Notes: generated from the sequence alone by a model not told the origin. A stretch of DNA of 64,000 nt from Bog-473 sp963828825 (GCA_963828825.1 CAWHGF010000008.1:1-64000), one strand, 5' to 3'. Shown: positions 33,982 to 43,051, numbered from the stretch's first letter. Made by a program: numbers and translations.

Positions 33982-35673
33982 CTACGACTCGTTGGTGACC
34001 ACGTCGTCCGCGCCGTCTGCATGGCGCTGGCGGAGCTCTCGCTTGAGCACCTTGCCGCTGGCGTTCACCGGCAGCGCGTCGACGAGGACGACACCGCGGG
34101 GAACTTTGTAGTTGGCCATGACCCCGCGTGACCAGCTGAGGATGGCACGTCCGAGCCCGACGGGGTCGGCGCCAGCGGCGGCGGACGGCGTGGGCACGAC
34201 GTAGGCGCAGCCCACCTCCCCCAGGCGATCGTCCGGCACGCCGACCACGGCCACCTGTTCGACCGCCTCGTGCCCGCGCAGAATGGACTCGATCTCGGCC
34301 GGGTAGGCGTTGAAGCCCCCCACGACGAACATGTCCTTGACCCGGTCGGTGATGGTGACGTTGCCGGCCGGACTGAGGACGCCGATGTCGCCGGTGTGCA
34401 ACCAGCCCCCGGCGTCGATCGCCTCGGCCGTCGCCGCCTCGTTGCCCCAGTAGCCCGGCATCACCGTGTAGCCGCGCACCACGATCTCCCCGGGTTCACC
34501 CGGTGGAACCTCGGCGCCTCCCGCCACGGCCCGGACCTCCAGGCCGGGGATCGCACGCCCCGAGGTGGCGGCGACCACTTCGGGCGGATCGCTGCGACGG
34601 CACATGGTCACCGTCCCACAGGATTCGGTCAGTCCGTAGGCGGTCAGGACGGTGTCGAAGCCGAGCTCGTCGCGCATCGCCTGCACCAGCTCGACCGGCA
34701 CCACGGCCGCGCCGGTGACCCCGAGCCGGAGCGAGGAGAGGTCATGCTCGGCGCGCCGCGGGTCCGCCAGCAGCGTCTGGTAGAGCGTCGGCGGGCCGGG
34801 CAGCACACTGATGCGCTCGGTGCCGATGCGTGCCATGACCGCGGACGGATCGAACACCGGCTCGGGCACCACGGTGGCACCGGCCATGAGGCAGGCCAGG
34901 ATGCCCGCCTTGTAGCCAAACGTGTGGAAGAAGGGGTTGACGACGAGGTAGCGGTCGCCCGCACGGAGCCCGACGATGGACGACCAGGTCCCGAAGGTGC
35001 GCAGGGACTGCGCGTGCGTCGCGGCCGCACCCTTGGGGCGACCGGTCGTGCCGGAGGTGAAGATCAGATCGGAGACGTCGTCGGGTTGCACCGCGGCGGC
35101 CCGCGCCACGACGACCTCGGGCTCGACACCCCCGCCGGCCTCGAGGAAGTCGCCCAGGCCCGTCACCGGTAACGCGGCCCCGCAGTCGCCGGAGCCCGAA
35201 GCCGCGCCCTCATCACGCAGGAGGACGACGCGGGCCAGGTCGCCCGTGTCCTGACCGGCCAGCATGGCGGGATAGTCGGCGCCCAGGAAGCCGCGCACGG
35301 TGACCAGCGTCGACGCGCCGGAATCGCCGATGATGTACGCCGCCTCGCCGCCCTTGAAGCGGGTGTTCAGCGGCACGAGCACCGCACCGGCCCGCAGCAG
35401 GCCCAACGCGGCGAGCATCCACTCCGCGCAGTTGGGCGCCCAGATGGCGGCCCGGTCCCCGGCACCGACGCCGGCGGCCACGAAACCGCTGGCGTAGCGG
35501 TCGACCTCACGGGCCAGCTGCGCGTAGGTGAGCCGCACCTCGCCGTCGACCAGTGCCTCCGTGGCGCCGTGGCGCCGCGCCGCGTCGTCGACCAGGCGGG
35601 GCACCGTGCCCCAGATGAGGTCGGCGCGCGGGTCCTCCCGGTCGGCCGGGGCTCCGCCGATCCCGCCGCTCAC
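33982..35673 (-). CDS. Acyl-CoA synthetase, FadD3-like
   Basis: ANL-superfamily CoA ligase of about 563 residues from GTG 35673. In-frame sequence extends further upstream without a good start. Motifs: FTSGTTGRPKGAAATHAQSL, VNPFFHTFGYKAGIL, TAYGLTESCGTVTMC, GWLHTGDIGVL, VKDMFVVGGFNAYPAEIE, and catalytic Lys in NASGKVLKREL. The next genes upstream resemble Rv3559c and FadE30, neighbours of fadD3 in the mycobacterial KstR2 regulon. I therefore infer a ligase for HIP, the C/D-ring propionate left after steroid degradation; other cyclic or branched acids remain possible. The 178 bp before it contain no gene. Confidence 0.82.
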   Translation of the reverse strand: MSGGIGGAPADREDPRADLIWGTVPRLVDDAARRHGATEALVDGEVRLTYAQLAREVDRYASGFVAAGVGAGDRAAIWAPNCAEWMLAALGLLRAGAVLVPLNTRFKGGEAAYIIGDSGASTLVTVRGFLGADYPAMLAGQDTGDLARVVLLRDEGAASGSGDCGAALPVTGLGDFLEAGGGVEPEVVVARAAAVQPDDVSDLIFTSGTTGRPKGAAATHAQSLRTFGTWSSIVGLRAGDRYLVVNPFFHTFGYKAGILACLMAGATVVPEPVFDPSAVMARIGTERISVLPGPPTLYQTLLADPRRAEHDLSSLRLGVTGAAVVPVELVQAMRDELGFDTVLTAYGLTESCGTVTMCRRSDPPEVVAATSGRAIPGLEVRAVAGGAEVPPGEPGEIVVRGYTVMPGYWGNEAATAEAIDAGGWLHTGDIGVLSPAGNVTITDRVKDMFVVGGFNAYPAEIESILRGHEAVEQVAVVGVPDDRLGEVGCAYVVPTPSAAAGADPVGLGRAILSWSRGVMANYKVPRGVVLVDALPVNASGKVLKRELRQRHADGADDVVTNES

Positions 35674-35851
35674 GGCGAATCCCGTCTTTTCCTGTGGCTC
35701 CTCTCGTGGCGCCCGCCGGACGGCGAGGCGCGGGCCGCTGCGCCCGGCGGCACGAAAATCGCTTGTTTCCCGGACTCGACACGGATCTGTGGAGAAACAG
35801 CGGTGACGTCCCCCGTCCGTCCACAAGACGCGGTGATGACGCGGCCGTCGC

Positions 35852-36673
35852 TCACGGATGCTGGCTGCTCACGGAGATGACCTCTCCGGAGAGATAGGAC
35901 GAGTAGTCGCTGGCCAGGAACACAATGACATTGGCCACCTCCCATGTCTCAGCGCCGCGCCCGAAGAGCTCGCGGCGGCGCAGCACGGCGAGATCCTCGT
36001 CGGGGATGGCCCGGTTCAGGAACGGGTGCTCCGCCAGGCTGGGCGACACGGCATTGACCCGGACCCCCGCCGGGGCCGCCTCCGCCGCCGCACAGCGGGT
36101 GAGCGCCATCACGCCGGCCTTGGCCGCGGCGTAGTGCGCCTGGCCCGGCTGCGCCCGCCAGCCGAGCACCGAGGCGTTGTTCACGATGACCCCCGCCTTC
36201 TGGGGCAGCATCACGGTCAGCGCGGCGCGCGTGCAGCGGAAGGTGCCCGTCAGCGTGATGTCGAGCACCGTGGACCACTGCGCATCGGTCATCTCCACGA
36301 GCGGGACCGTGCCCCCGAGCCCGGCGTTGTGCACAGCCACGTCAATACGGCCAAAGCGCGCCACGGCACCCTCGTAGAGCGCTCCCACCTGCGCCTCGTC
36401 CCGCACGTCACAGGCCAACGCATGCACGCGACCCGACCCCTCCGCCCCCGCCTCGCCCGTCAGCTGCTCGGCCGCTTCGGCCAGGCGCCGTTCGTGGGAG
36501 TCGGACAGCAGCACCGAGGCACCCTCCTCCAAGCAGCGTCGGGCGGTCGCCGATCCGATGCCGGTGCCGGCCGCCGCGGTCACGACGACGACCTTGCCCT
36601 CCAACAGCCCGTGGCCCCCCGGGGGCGGCGGAGCGGGCGGCGGGTCGAAGGACGCATCGAGACTGGTGCTCAC
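35852..36673 (-). CDS. Short-chain dehydrogenase/reductase, IpdF (Rv3559c)-like
   Basis: NAD(P)-dependent oxidoreductase, 273 residues from ATG 36673, overlapping the acyl-CoA dehydrogenase stop (ATGA). The cofactor loop reads VVVVTAAAGTGIGSATARR, a form I recall for the Rv3559c/IpdF group rather than ordinary FabG. Catalytic Ser/Tyr/Lys are in NNASVLGWRAQPGQAHYAAAKAG. A proline-rich N-terminus (PPPAPPPPGGHGLLEGK) precedes the fold. In mycobacteria IpdF oxidises the 5-hydroxyl of HIP-CoA. Context with the FadE30-like and FadD3-like genes supports that role; it is not proven. Confidence 0.85.
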   Translation of the reverse strand: MSTSLDASFDPPPAPPPPGGHGLLEGKVVVVTAAAGTGIGSATARRCLEEGASVLLSDSHERRLAEAAEQLTGEAGAEGSGRVHALACDVRDEAQVGALYEGAVARFGRIDVAVHNAGLGGTVPLVEMTDAQWSTVLDITLTGTFRCTRAALTVMLPQKAGVIVNNASVLGWRAQPGQAHYAAAKAGVMALTRCAAAEAAPAGVRVNAVSPSLAEHPFLNRAIPDEDLAVLRRRELFGRGAETWEVANVIVFLASDYSSYLSGEVISVSSQHP

Positions 36674-37875
36674 GCCACCCCTTTTGGCTCGGGCGGCAGG
36701 CCGAGCACCCGCTCGCCGATGATGTTGCGCTGAATCTGGTTGGACCCACCGTAAATGGTCTCCGAGCGCGCGAAGAGAAAGGAGCGCTGGAGCTCACCCA
36801 GCCCGTACCCGCCGTTCTCGGGGAGCGGCCTCCCGTCCAGGACGGTCGCCGCCGGCCCCAGAATGCCCATGGTCAACTCGCCGAGGCGCCGGTGCCAGCT
36901 CCCCCAGTACAGCTTGGCAATGGAGGCCTCGGGCGGGGCCACGGGCCCTTCGACCCCGGCGAGGCTGCGCAGCGTGTTGTACCGCATGATCGTCAGCTCA
37001 ATGTGGGCCTGGGCCAGCTGCTGGCGCACCACCGGGTCACGCGCCTTGCCGTTCTCCTCCGCCAGCGCCACCACCCGGTCCAGCTCGCGCCGGAACCCGA
37101 GCTGGTGGCCGAGCAGCGCCACGCCGCGCTCGAAGGCCAGGGTGGCCAGCGCCACAGGCCAGCCCTCTCCGACGCCGCCCACCACGTTGTCGATATCGGT
37201 GCGGGCGCCGTCGAAGAACACCTCGTTGAATTCGCTGGTGCGGGTGAGCTGGGTGATGGGCCGCACCTCGATGCCCGGTTGGTCCATGGGCACCAGCAGA
37301 TAGGACAGCCCCTTGTGGCGCGCCGAGTCGGGGTCGGTCCGGCAGACCACGAAGCACCAATCCGCCAGGTGGGCCAGTGACGTCCACACCTTCTGTCCCG
37401 TGACCACCCAGTGATCGCCGTCGCGCTCGGCCCTGGTCTTGACATTGGCCAGGTCGCTGCCGGCATCGGGCTCGGAATAGCCCTGGCACCACAGCTCGCC
37501 GCCCGCCCGGATGGGCGGGAGGAAACGGGCCTTCTGCTCGGGCGTGCCGTAGTGGATCAGCGTCGGGCCGAGCAGTCCCTCCCCCATGACGTTGACCCGC
37601 CCCGGGGCCGCCGCCCGGGCGTACTCCTCGTTGAAGATGACCTGCTCGGTCATGGTCGCACCCCGACCCCCGTGCTCGACCGGCCAGCCCAGGCACGTCC
37701 ACCGTTCCCCCGCCAGCACCTTCTCCCAGCGCCGCCGCACCTCGAAGCCGAAGGTCTCGTCGCCCGAGCCGCCCCGCCCCCCGAGGTCGGCGAATTCCCC
37801 CACCAGGTGCTCTCGCAAGAAGTCCCGGACCTCCTGGCGGAACGCCACGTCCTCGGGGCGGTCGCGCAGATCCAT
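36670..37875 (-). CDS. Acyl-CoA dehydrogenase, FadE30/IpdE1-like
   Basis: FAD-dependent acyl-CoA dehydrogenase of 401 residues from ATG 37875 (MDLRDRPEDVAFRQE). Motifs: LGWPVEHGGRGATMTEQVIF, GPTLIHYGTPEQKARFLPPI, the FAD/substrate segment CQGYSEPDAGSDLANVKTRA, and QKVWTSLAHLADWCFVVCRT. The C-terminus has SETIYGGSNQIQRNIIGERV. The usual catalytic Glu position cannot be assigned by eye, as expected for members that work in alpha2beta2 complexes with a second subunit (FadE33-like), which is not in this window. Second gene of the catabolic operon. Confidence 0.85.
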   Translation of the reverse strand: MDLRDRPEDVAFRQEVRDFLREHLVGEFADLGGRGGSGDETFGFEVRRRWEKVLAGERWTCLGWPVEHGGRGATMTEQVIFNEEYARAAAPGRVNVMGEGLLGPTLIHYGTPEQKARFLPPIRAGGELWCQGYSEPDAGSDLANVKTRAERDGDHWVVTGQKVWTSLAHLADWCFVVCRTDPDSARHKGLSYLLVPMDQPGIEVRPITQLTRTSEFNEVFFDGARTDIDNVVGGVGEGWPVALATLAFERGVALLGHQLGFRRELDRVVALAEENGKARDPVVRQQLAQAHIELTIMRYNTLRSLAGVEGPVAPPEASIAKLYWGSWHRRLGELTMGILGPAATVLDGRPLPENGGYGLGELQRSFLFARSETIYGGSNQIQRNIIGERVLGLPPEPKGVA

Positions 37876-37920
37876 CGCCGGGGAGCGTAGCCAAGCCGGC
37901 ACGCTCGACCTGACGGGTCG

Positions 37921-39405
37921 TCAGATCCCGGCCGTGGCCGGCAACCACGCCGGGGCGTGGGAGCCGATGGGTGACGTGGGCACCTCCCAGCGGCCCGGCG
38001 TGAGCGGGAGGTGGGCCACTGGGCCCAGGTGGTGCAGCCGCCCGTAGGGCGTGTCACTGCTGACGACGTAGGGCGCGAGGTCGCCGAAACCGGTCACGTC
38101 GCCGACCGAGGCCGGAGCCTCGGTGAACCAGCGGGCGGTCTGACACAGCGAGGAGCGCACGTGATAGCTGCCCCCCTCGCGGGCCCGCCGCCACAGGGCG
38201 GCCATCGTGCCCAGGGCAGCGAGGTACCCCGTGGTGTAGTCGCACGCCGCGGCGGGCAGCAGCGCGGGACGGTCCGGCCCGCCCTGGCCGATGACCATGC
38301 CCGAGGTGGTCTGGGCCATCTGCTCCCACCCCGGGCGCAGCCGCCAGGGCCCGGCATCGCCGTAGCAATTGATGGTCACCACGACGATGCCGGGCCGCAA
38401 CTCCGCCAACTCCTCGGGACCGAAGCCCCGCCGCGCCAGGGAGCCGCCCCGGTAGCCCTGGGTGAACACGTCGGCGTCCGCCGCCAGATCGCGCAACGTC
38501 GCCATGCCGGCGGGATCGTCGAGCTCCAGGCAGCACGAGCGCTTGCCGTGGCTGGTGTCCATCACGAAGAGTGGGATGTTCTCCAGCCGGGACGAGTTCA
38601 CCAGCAGCACCTCTGCCCCGTGCTCGGCGAGCGTGCGCGCGTTGGTCGGCCCGGCCAGCAGTCGGCTGAGGTCGAGCACCCGCACCCCGTCGAGCGGGCG
38701 CCGCATGCCGCGGGGTGGCTCCGGGGCGCTCTCCCCGATCTTCTCCACGCTGACCCGTCCCAGCGGTGCGACGGCCGCCGCCTGCGGATGGGCCGACCAC
38801 TCCGCGACCGTGCGGGCCATGGCGCCACATGTCCCTGCGTCGGCCAGCGCGTCCTCGAGCGCCGGCGCGTCCCACCGGGCGACCCTCCCCGCGACCGCCT
38901 CGGCACCGCTGTCGACGTCGCATCCGAGGACCTCGCAGGTGCGGGCGCCGAGGTGGGCGAACGCGCCGTGCAGATGGATCCAGCGACCGTCACGGCAGCG
39001 GTACAGCCGGACGAGCGGGCGCTCGAGGCGCATCGGCGCGACCGGCAGCTCGCCGCCCTCGAGCCGCTGGAGCTGGAACCCGACCAGGGACGCCCCTGCG
39101 TGCCGGCGCGCCACGCTGACCCGTTGCGCCTCGCCGGTGCGCTCCTCCCACAGCAGCGACGCCGCCGCGCCGATGCAACCCAGAACCGAGGCGGCACATT
39201 CGACCACGGGGAACGGCGTGGCGTAGAGCTGTCCTTCGCCTTTGAGGTCCACCCGTTCGACCAGGGCGGCGGGCAGCCCCACCTCGCTCAACAGCCCCGG
39301 GACCAGCTCCGCACCCACGCCGGCATCGTAGGGCGGCACCGGCGCCGGGCGGGGCGCCGCCCGACCCTGGAATACTGGCCCGCGCAGCACGACATCGCGC
39401 ACCAC
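37921..39405 (-). CDS. CoA transferase family III (CaiB/BaiF type)
   Basis: Transfers CoA between carboxylic acids. It has about 494 residues from GTG 39405; a start at 39456 would collide with the divergent gene. The C-terminal domain has the family core RRPLDGVRVLDLSRLLAGPT, LAEHGAEVLLVNSSRLEN, MDTSHGKRSCCLELDDPAG and GYRGGSLARRGFGPEEL. The conserved Asp usually follows FVMDTSHGKR-like sequence. The N-terminal part (LYATPFPVVECAASVLGCIG) looks like a partial second CaiB-like domain, as in fused family III enzymes. First gene of the - strand operon; 45 bp before the acyl-CoA dehydrogenase. Confidence 0.83.
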   Translation of the reverse strand: MVRDVVLRGPVFQGRAAPRPAPVPPYDAGVGAELVPGLLSEVGLPAALVERVDLKGEGQLYATPFPVVECAASVLGCIGAAASLLWEERTGEAQRVSVARRHAGASLVGFQLQRLEGGELPVAPMRLERPLVRLYRCRDGRWIHLHGAFAHLGARTCEVLGCDVDSGAEAVAGRVARWDAPALEDALADAGTCGAMARTVAEWSAHPQAAAVAPLGRVSVEKIGESAPEPPRGMRRPLDGVRVLDLSRLLAGPTNARTLAEHGAEVLLVNSSRLENIPLFVMDTSHGKRSCCLELDDPAGMATLRDLAADADVFTQGYRGGSLARRGFGPEELAELRPGIVVVTINCYGDAGPWRLRPGWEQMAQTTSGMVIGQGGPDRPALLPAAACDYTTGYLAALGTMAALWRRAREGGSYHVRSSLCQTARWFTEAPASVGDVTGFGDLAPYVVSSDTPYGRLHHLGPVAHLPLTPGRWEVPTSPIGSHAPAWLPATAGI

Positions 39406-39454
39406 GCCACGACCACCGTGGCACGGGCGGGGTGCGGGAGGGAGGGAGGAAGAC

Positions 39455-40660
39455 ATGGCCTACTCCCAGGGCCGGATCGTCCACGACGCCGACGCCCACA
39501 TCATGGAGACGCCGACCTGGCTGCGCGACCACGCGGAAGCCGCCTACCGGGACCGGCTGCCGGTCCTGCGGTACCCGGGCGGGAACGAACTGCGCCAAAC
39601 CGGCGACCCGGCCGACCAGCAGCGTGATCTGGAGGCTTCGTTCGACGCGCTGCGCGCCCGGCACGCCTCGCCCGAGTACCGGGCCCACGAGGAGGCCGAG
39701 ATCATGGCGCGCAAGAACTTCGCCGCCACCGGAGCCTTCATCGCCGAGGACCGAGCCCGCGCCCTCGATCTCCTCGGGTTTTCGAGCCAGCTCGTCTTCA
39801 ACACGTTCCACAACGGGCGCCTGCACGACATGGAGCACACCGACCCCGACCTCGCCTACGCCGCCGCCCGAGCCCACAACCGGGGCATGCTCGAGTTCTG
39901 CTCGGTCGACCCGCGTCTGCTCCCCTCCCTGTACGTCCCACTGGTCGACCCGGCCCGGGCCGCGGCCGCCACTGACGACGCACTGGAACAAGGCGCGGCG
40001 GCAGTGCTGGTCGCCTCGGGCTGCCCGCCGCGGCACTCGCCCAGCCACACCGACCTGTTCGGCGTGTGGGCCCGGGCCGAAGAGGCCGGCATCCCCGTCG
40101 TGTTCCACGTCGGGGGCACGGGGACCCTCATCGACCCCAACTACTTCGTCAACGGGAAACCCGTCCCGCCCGACTTCCACGGTGGCGAGGAGAACTTCCG
40201 CTCCGTGGACTACATGGGCATCCCGGTCCCGCCGGCCCAGACGCTGGCCACGTTGATCTTCGACGGGGTGCTCGAGGCGTTTCCGGACCTGCACGTCGGC
40301 GTCATTGAGCAGGGCGCCATCTGGGTGCCGTCCTGGCTGCGCCAGATGGAGTCGGCCTTCGAGGCCTTCCACCGCCACGAGGAGCGCCTGCAGGCGCTGT
40401 CGCTCCGGCCGAGCGACTACGTGCACCGCCAGTGCCGGTTCACGCCCTACCCCACGGAGGATGTCGGGTGGATCGTGGAGCAGGCCGGCGCCGACCTCGT
40501 GATGTTCTCGTCCGACTATCCGCACGTGGAGGGAGGGCGCAAGCCCCTGGAGCGCTTCGAGGCCTCGCTGGGTGATGCCGGTGTCGAGGTTCGCCAACAA
40601 TTCTACGCCGACAACTTCCTGTTCCTCATGGGCAGCGCAGCCGCCGCGCTGGCAGCCTGA
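39455..40660 (+). CDS. Amidohydrolase-family metal-dependent hydrolase (amidohydrolase 2 type)
   Basis: TIM-barrel hydrolase or decarboxylase of the amidohydrolase-2/ACMSD-like group, 401 residues. ATG 39455 follows GGGAGGGAGGA closely, a strong ribosome site. The N-terminal metal motif is HDADAHIMETPTWL. Further ligands are in VVFHVGGTG and the C-terminal FSSDYPHVEGG. IEQGAIWVPSWLRQM is common in actinobacterial members found in steroid and aromatic catabolism clusters. Substrate unknown. It is divergent from the CoA transferase operon and 3 bp upstream of the serine hydrolase gene, so these two form an operon. Confidence 0.85.
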   Translation: MAYSQGRIVHDADAHIMETPTWLRDHAEAAYRDRLPVLRYPGGNELRQTGDPADQQRDLEASFDALRARHASPEYRAHEEAEIMARKNFAATGAFIAEDRARALDLLGFSSQLVFNTFHNGRLHDMEHTDPDLAYAAARAHNRGMLEFCSVDPRLLPSLYVPLVDPARAAAATDDALEQGAAAVLVASGCPPRHSPSHTDLFGVWARAEEAGIPVVFHVGGTGTLIDPNYFVNGKPVPPDFHGGEENFRSVDYMGIPVPPAQTLATLIFDGVLEAFPDLHVGVIEQGAIWVPSWLRQMESAFEAFHRHEERLQALSLRPSDYVHRQCRFTPYPTEDVGWIVEQAGADLVMFSSDYPHVEGGRKPLERFEASLGDAGVEVRQQFYADNFLFLMGSAAAALAA

Positions 40661-40663
40661 AGC

Positions 40664-41857
40664 GTGAGCACGACCGACGCCACCGTCGTCACCGGTCTCG
40701 TCGAGCCGGGATTCGAGGGGGTCCGTGCCGCTTTCGCGGCCAACTTCGCGGCGGGGCACGAGGTCGGCGCGGCGCTGTGCGTCCACGTCGGGGGGCGCAG
40801 GGTCGTCGACCTCTGCGGGGGCAGCTTCGACGCCGAGGGGACCCGGCCCTACGGCCCCGACTCCCTGCAGCTCGTGTTCTCCTCCACGAAGGGCGCCACC
40901 GCGGCCTGCGCCAACCTGCTGGCCCAACGCGGACTCTTGGACCTGGACGCTCCGGTCGCCGACTACTGGCCCGAGTTCGCCCAGGCCGGCAAGGAGACCC
41001 TGCCAGTCCGCTACCTCCTCTCGCACCAGGCGGGGCTGCCCGCCATCGATCGCACGCTGACACCCGAGGAGGTGCAGACCTGGGACCCGGTGATCGACGC
41101 CCTCGCCGCGCAGGCTCCGTTCTGGGAGCCGGGGACGGCGCACGGGTACCACACGCTCACCTACGGCTATCTCGTCGGCGAGGTGGTGCGGCGCATCAGC
41201 GGCCGCTCGCTTGGGACCTTCTTCGCCGAGGAGGTGGCGGGGCCTCTCGGCCTCGAATTCTTCATCGGGCTCCCCGCCGCGCTCGAGCCCCGGGTCTCCC
41301 CCGTCGTGGTGGCGCCGATCGGGGGGGCCGCCCAGAGCGGGGAAGGCTACGCGTCCACACTGCTCGCGCGCGCCCTCAACATGGGTGGTGCGTTCCGGGA
41401 CCGGGCCTGGATGAACCGCCCCGCCTGGCACGCCGCCGAGGTCCCCGGGGGCAATGGCATCACAAATGCGACCTCACTGTCGCGGCTGTACGCCGGGCTC
41501 GTCGGCACCGTGGAGGGGGGGCCACCGAGCGCCCTTCTCACTCCCGAGCAGACCGAAGCGGCTCGCACCGTCCTGACCTTCGGCGAGGACCGGGTCTTCG
41601 CATCAGTTGGCTTCCCGCTGAAGCAGAAGATCGGGCTCGGGTTCTGGCGGGCCAGCCCCGCCGCCACCTGGGGTGGTGCGGGTTCCTTCGGCCACGGCGG
41701 TGCCGGCGGCTCCTACGGCTTCGCGGACCCCGAGCACCAGCTGGCCATCGGCTACGTCATGAACAAGATGGCCGAGGGTGTGGTGGTCGACCCCCGGTCG
41801 TCGGGGATCATCAAGGCCACCTACACCGCCCTCGGGGCGCGGGCGAAATACTTCTGA
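40664..41857 (+). CDS. Beta-lactamase-fold serine hydrolase (EstB/LipL-like)
   Basis: Class C beta-lactamase-like esterase, 397 residues from GTG 40664. The nucleophile motif SxxK is in LVFSSTKGATAACANLL (about residue 72). The second conserved region, the Tyr motif, is likely YHTLTYGYLVGEVVRRI. GGAGSFGHGGAGGSYGFADP takes the place of the KTG/HxG box. No signal peptide, so cytoplasmic. Family members hydrolyse esters rather than beta-lactams. Co-directional with and only 3 bp after the amidohydrolase gene. Confidence 0.87.
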   Translation: MSTTDATVVTGLVEPGFEGVRAAFAANFAAGHEVGAALCVHVGGRRVVDLCGGSFDAEGTRPYGPDSLQLVFSSTKGATAACANLLAQRGLLDLDAPVADYWPEFAQAGKETLPVRYLLSHQAGLPAIDRTLTPEEVQTWDPVIDALAAQAPFWEPGTAHGYHTLTYGYLVGEVVRRISGRSLGTFFAEEVAGPLGLEFFIGLPAALEPRVSPVVVAPIGGAAQSGEGYASTLLARALNMGGAFRDRAWMNRPAWHAAEVPGGNGITNATSLSRLYAGLVGTVEGGPPSALLTPEQTEAARTVLTFGEDRVFASVGFPLKQKIGLGFWRASPAATWGGAGSFGHGGAGGSYGFADPEHQLAIGYVMNKMAEGVVVDPRSSGIIKATYTALGARAKYF

Positions 41858-41895
41858 ACACGGACCGGTTGTGAACGTAGGAAGAAAGGTTGGAA

Positions 41896-42360
41896 ATGTT
41901 CTCGCGTAAGTCCGCCGCAGTAGAGACGTCGTTCGAAGTTTCCAAGACCGACGACGAGTGGCGGGAACTGCTCCCCGCCGACCGTTACGCCGTCCTGCGC
42001 CGTGCGGGTACCGAGCCTGCGTGGTCGGGCGACCTGCTGCATGTCGACGGCGAGGGCGTGTTCCGCTGCGCCGGGTGCGGCGCCGAGCTGTTCGACACGC
42101 AGGCCAAGTTCGAGTCCGGCACCGGCTGGCCCAGCTTCGACCGGGCACGCTCCGCCGGCACTGTCATTGAGCACAGGGACCGCAGCTTCGGCATGGCGCG
42201 CACCGAGATCCTGTGCGCCCGGTGCGGGGGCCATCTGGGGCACGTTTTCCCCGACGGGCCCACCGATACGGGGCAGCGTTACTGCGTCAACTCGCTCTCG
42301 CTGACCTACGAGCCCGCCGGCGGAGCCGACGAGACAGAAGGAACGGCGAGCGGGGTCTGA
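41896..42360 (+). CDS. msrB: Peptide methionine (R)-S-oxide reductase
   Basis: Repairs methionine-R-sulfoxide in proteins. It has 154 residues from ATG 41896 with GAAAGG 6 bp upstream; a TTG two codons earlier is less likely. Zinc-binding CxxC pairs are CAGC and CARC, flanked by GTGWPSFDRA and GGHLGHVFPDGP. The catalytic Cys is in RYCVNSLSL. The C-terminus has a short acidic tail overlapping a possible small gene on the opposite strand. Cytoplasmic (no signal peptide). Confidence 0.95.
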   Translation: MFSRKSAAVETSFEVSKTDDEWRELLPADRYAVLRRAGTEPAWSGDLLHVDGEGVFRCAGCGAELFDTQAKFESGTGWPSFDRARSAGTVIEHRDRSFGMARTEILCARCGGHLGHVFPDGPTDTGQRYCVNSLSLTYEPAGGADETEGTASGV

Positions 42361-42446
42361 TCCTCCGCCGGCGGTCGCAGCAGGGCGGTACCGAGGGCGA
42401 GCGCACCGCCGATGTCGACCACCTCCTCCCGCAGGAAGTCGATCAT
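42306..42446 (-). CDS. Possible 46-residue protein coupled to the small membrane protein
   Basis: ATG 42446 overlaps the stop of the 42443-42625 frame (ATGA) and runs MIDFLREEVVDIGGALALG, then a Pro/Ser-rich tail. GC3 bias is good. Either a translationally coupled tiny gene or the second half of one protein split by an indel near 42465. The last 55 bp are antisense to msrB. Confidence 0.3.
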   Translation of the reverse strand: MIDFLREEVVDIGGALALGTALLRPPAEDQTPLAVPSVSSAPPAGS

Positions 42447-42625
42447 GTCGAGCGACGGCCCGGGTGCTGCCGGGCGCGCCCGCGCCGCAGGAGTGCGACG
42501 GCGAACCCGAGCACGCCCGCCGTCGCGACCCCGACGACGACCGGGTCGACCACGAGACGTTCCGTCGCACCGGCCACATGCGCCGTCAGGGCCGGCCATC
42601 CGGTCGTGGTGATCAGCCAGGGCAT
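42443..42625 (-). CDS. Putative small membrane protein downstream of ssb
   Basis: A 60-residue frame starting 3 bp after the ssb stop (ATG 42625; a GTG one codon earlier abuts that stop). It has one predicted membrane segment, VVVGVATAGVLGFAVALL, flanked by Arg at the C-terminal side. No family is recognised. Tight spacing and the hydrophobic segment support translation; size and lack of motifs limit confidence. Confidence 0.42.
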   Translation of the reverse strand: MPWLITTTGWPALTAHVAGATERLVVDPVVVGVATAGVLGFAVALLRRGRARQHPGRRST

Positions 42626-42628
42626 CAC

Positions 42629-43051
42629 TCAGACCTGGACCGCCAACGCGTCGGCCCCGCCGGCATCGGCGCCCTCCGGTGAGGCCGTCCCCCGCCGCTC
42701 GACCTTGTGGACGTCGGCTGTGGCGAAGCGCAGGCTGGGTCCGACCTCATCCGCCGTGATCTCCACCTTGGAACGGTGCTCCCCCTCCTCGGTCTCCCAG
42801 GTCCGGTGCTCCAGCCGACCCGTCACGACGACCCGCATGCCCTTGGTGAGGCTCAGCGCGACGTTCTCCGCCAGGTCGCGCCAACAGATGACGTCGAAGA
42901 AGGACGTCGACTCCTGCCACTCCTGGGTCGTGCGGTCCTGCCACCGACGGTTGACGGCGACGCCGAGCTGGGCCGTCGCCTGTCCCTCGCGGGTGTAGCG
43001 GATCTCTGGTTCACGGGTCAGGTTCCCGGTGATCGTCGTGGTGTTGGCCAT
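42629..43051 (-). CDS. ssb: Single-stranded DNA-binding protein
   Basis: OB-fold protein that coats single-stranded DNA, 140 residues. ATG 43051 is chosen because GCGAGG lies 6 bp upstream of it; the ATG two codons earlier touches the GAGG. N-terminal TTTITGNLTREPEIRYTREG, FDVICWRDLAENVALSLTKG and RVVVTGRLEHRTWET are standard SSB. The C-terminus lacks the acidic DDDIPF-type tip that recruits repair proteins and ends ADALAVQV. The locus is not the usual rpsF-ssb-rpsR-rplI operon, so this may be a second, specialised SSB paralogue. Confidence 0.92.
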   Translation of the reverse strand: MANTTTITGNLTREPEIRYTREGQATAQLGVAVNRRWQDRTTQEWQESTSFFDVICWRDLAENVALSLTKGMRVVVTGRLEHRTWETEEGEHRSKVEITADEVGPSLRFATADVHKVERRGTASPEGADAGGADALAVQV

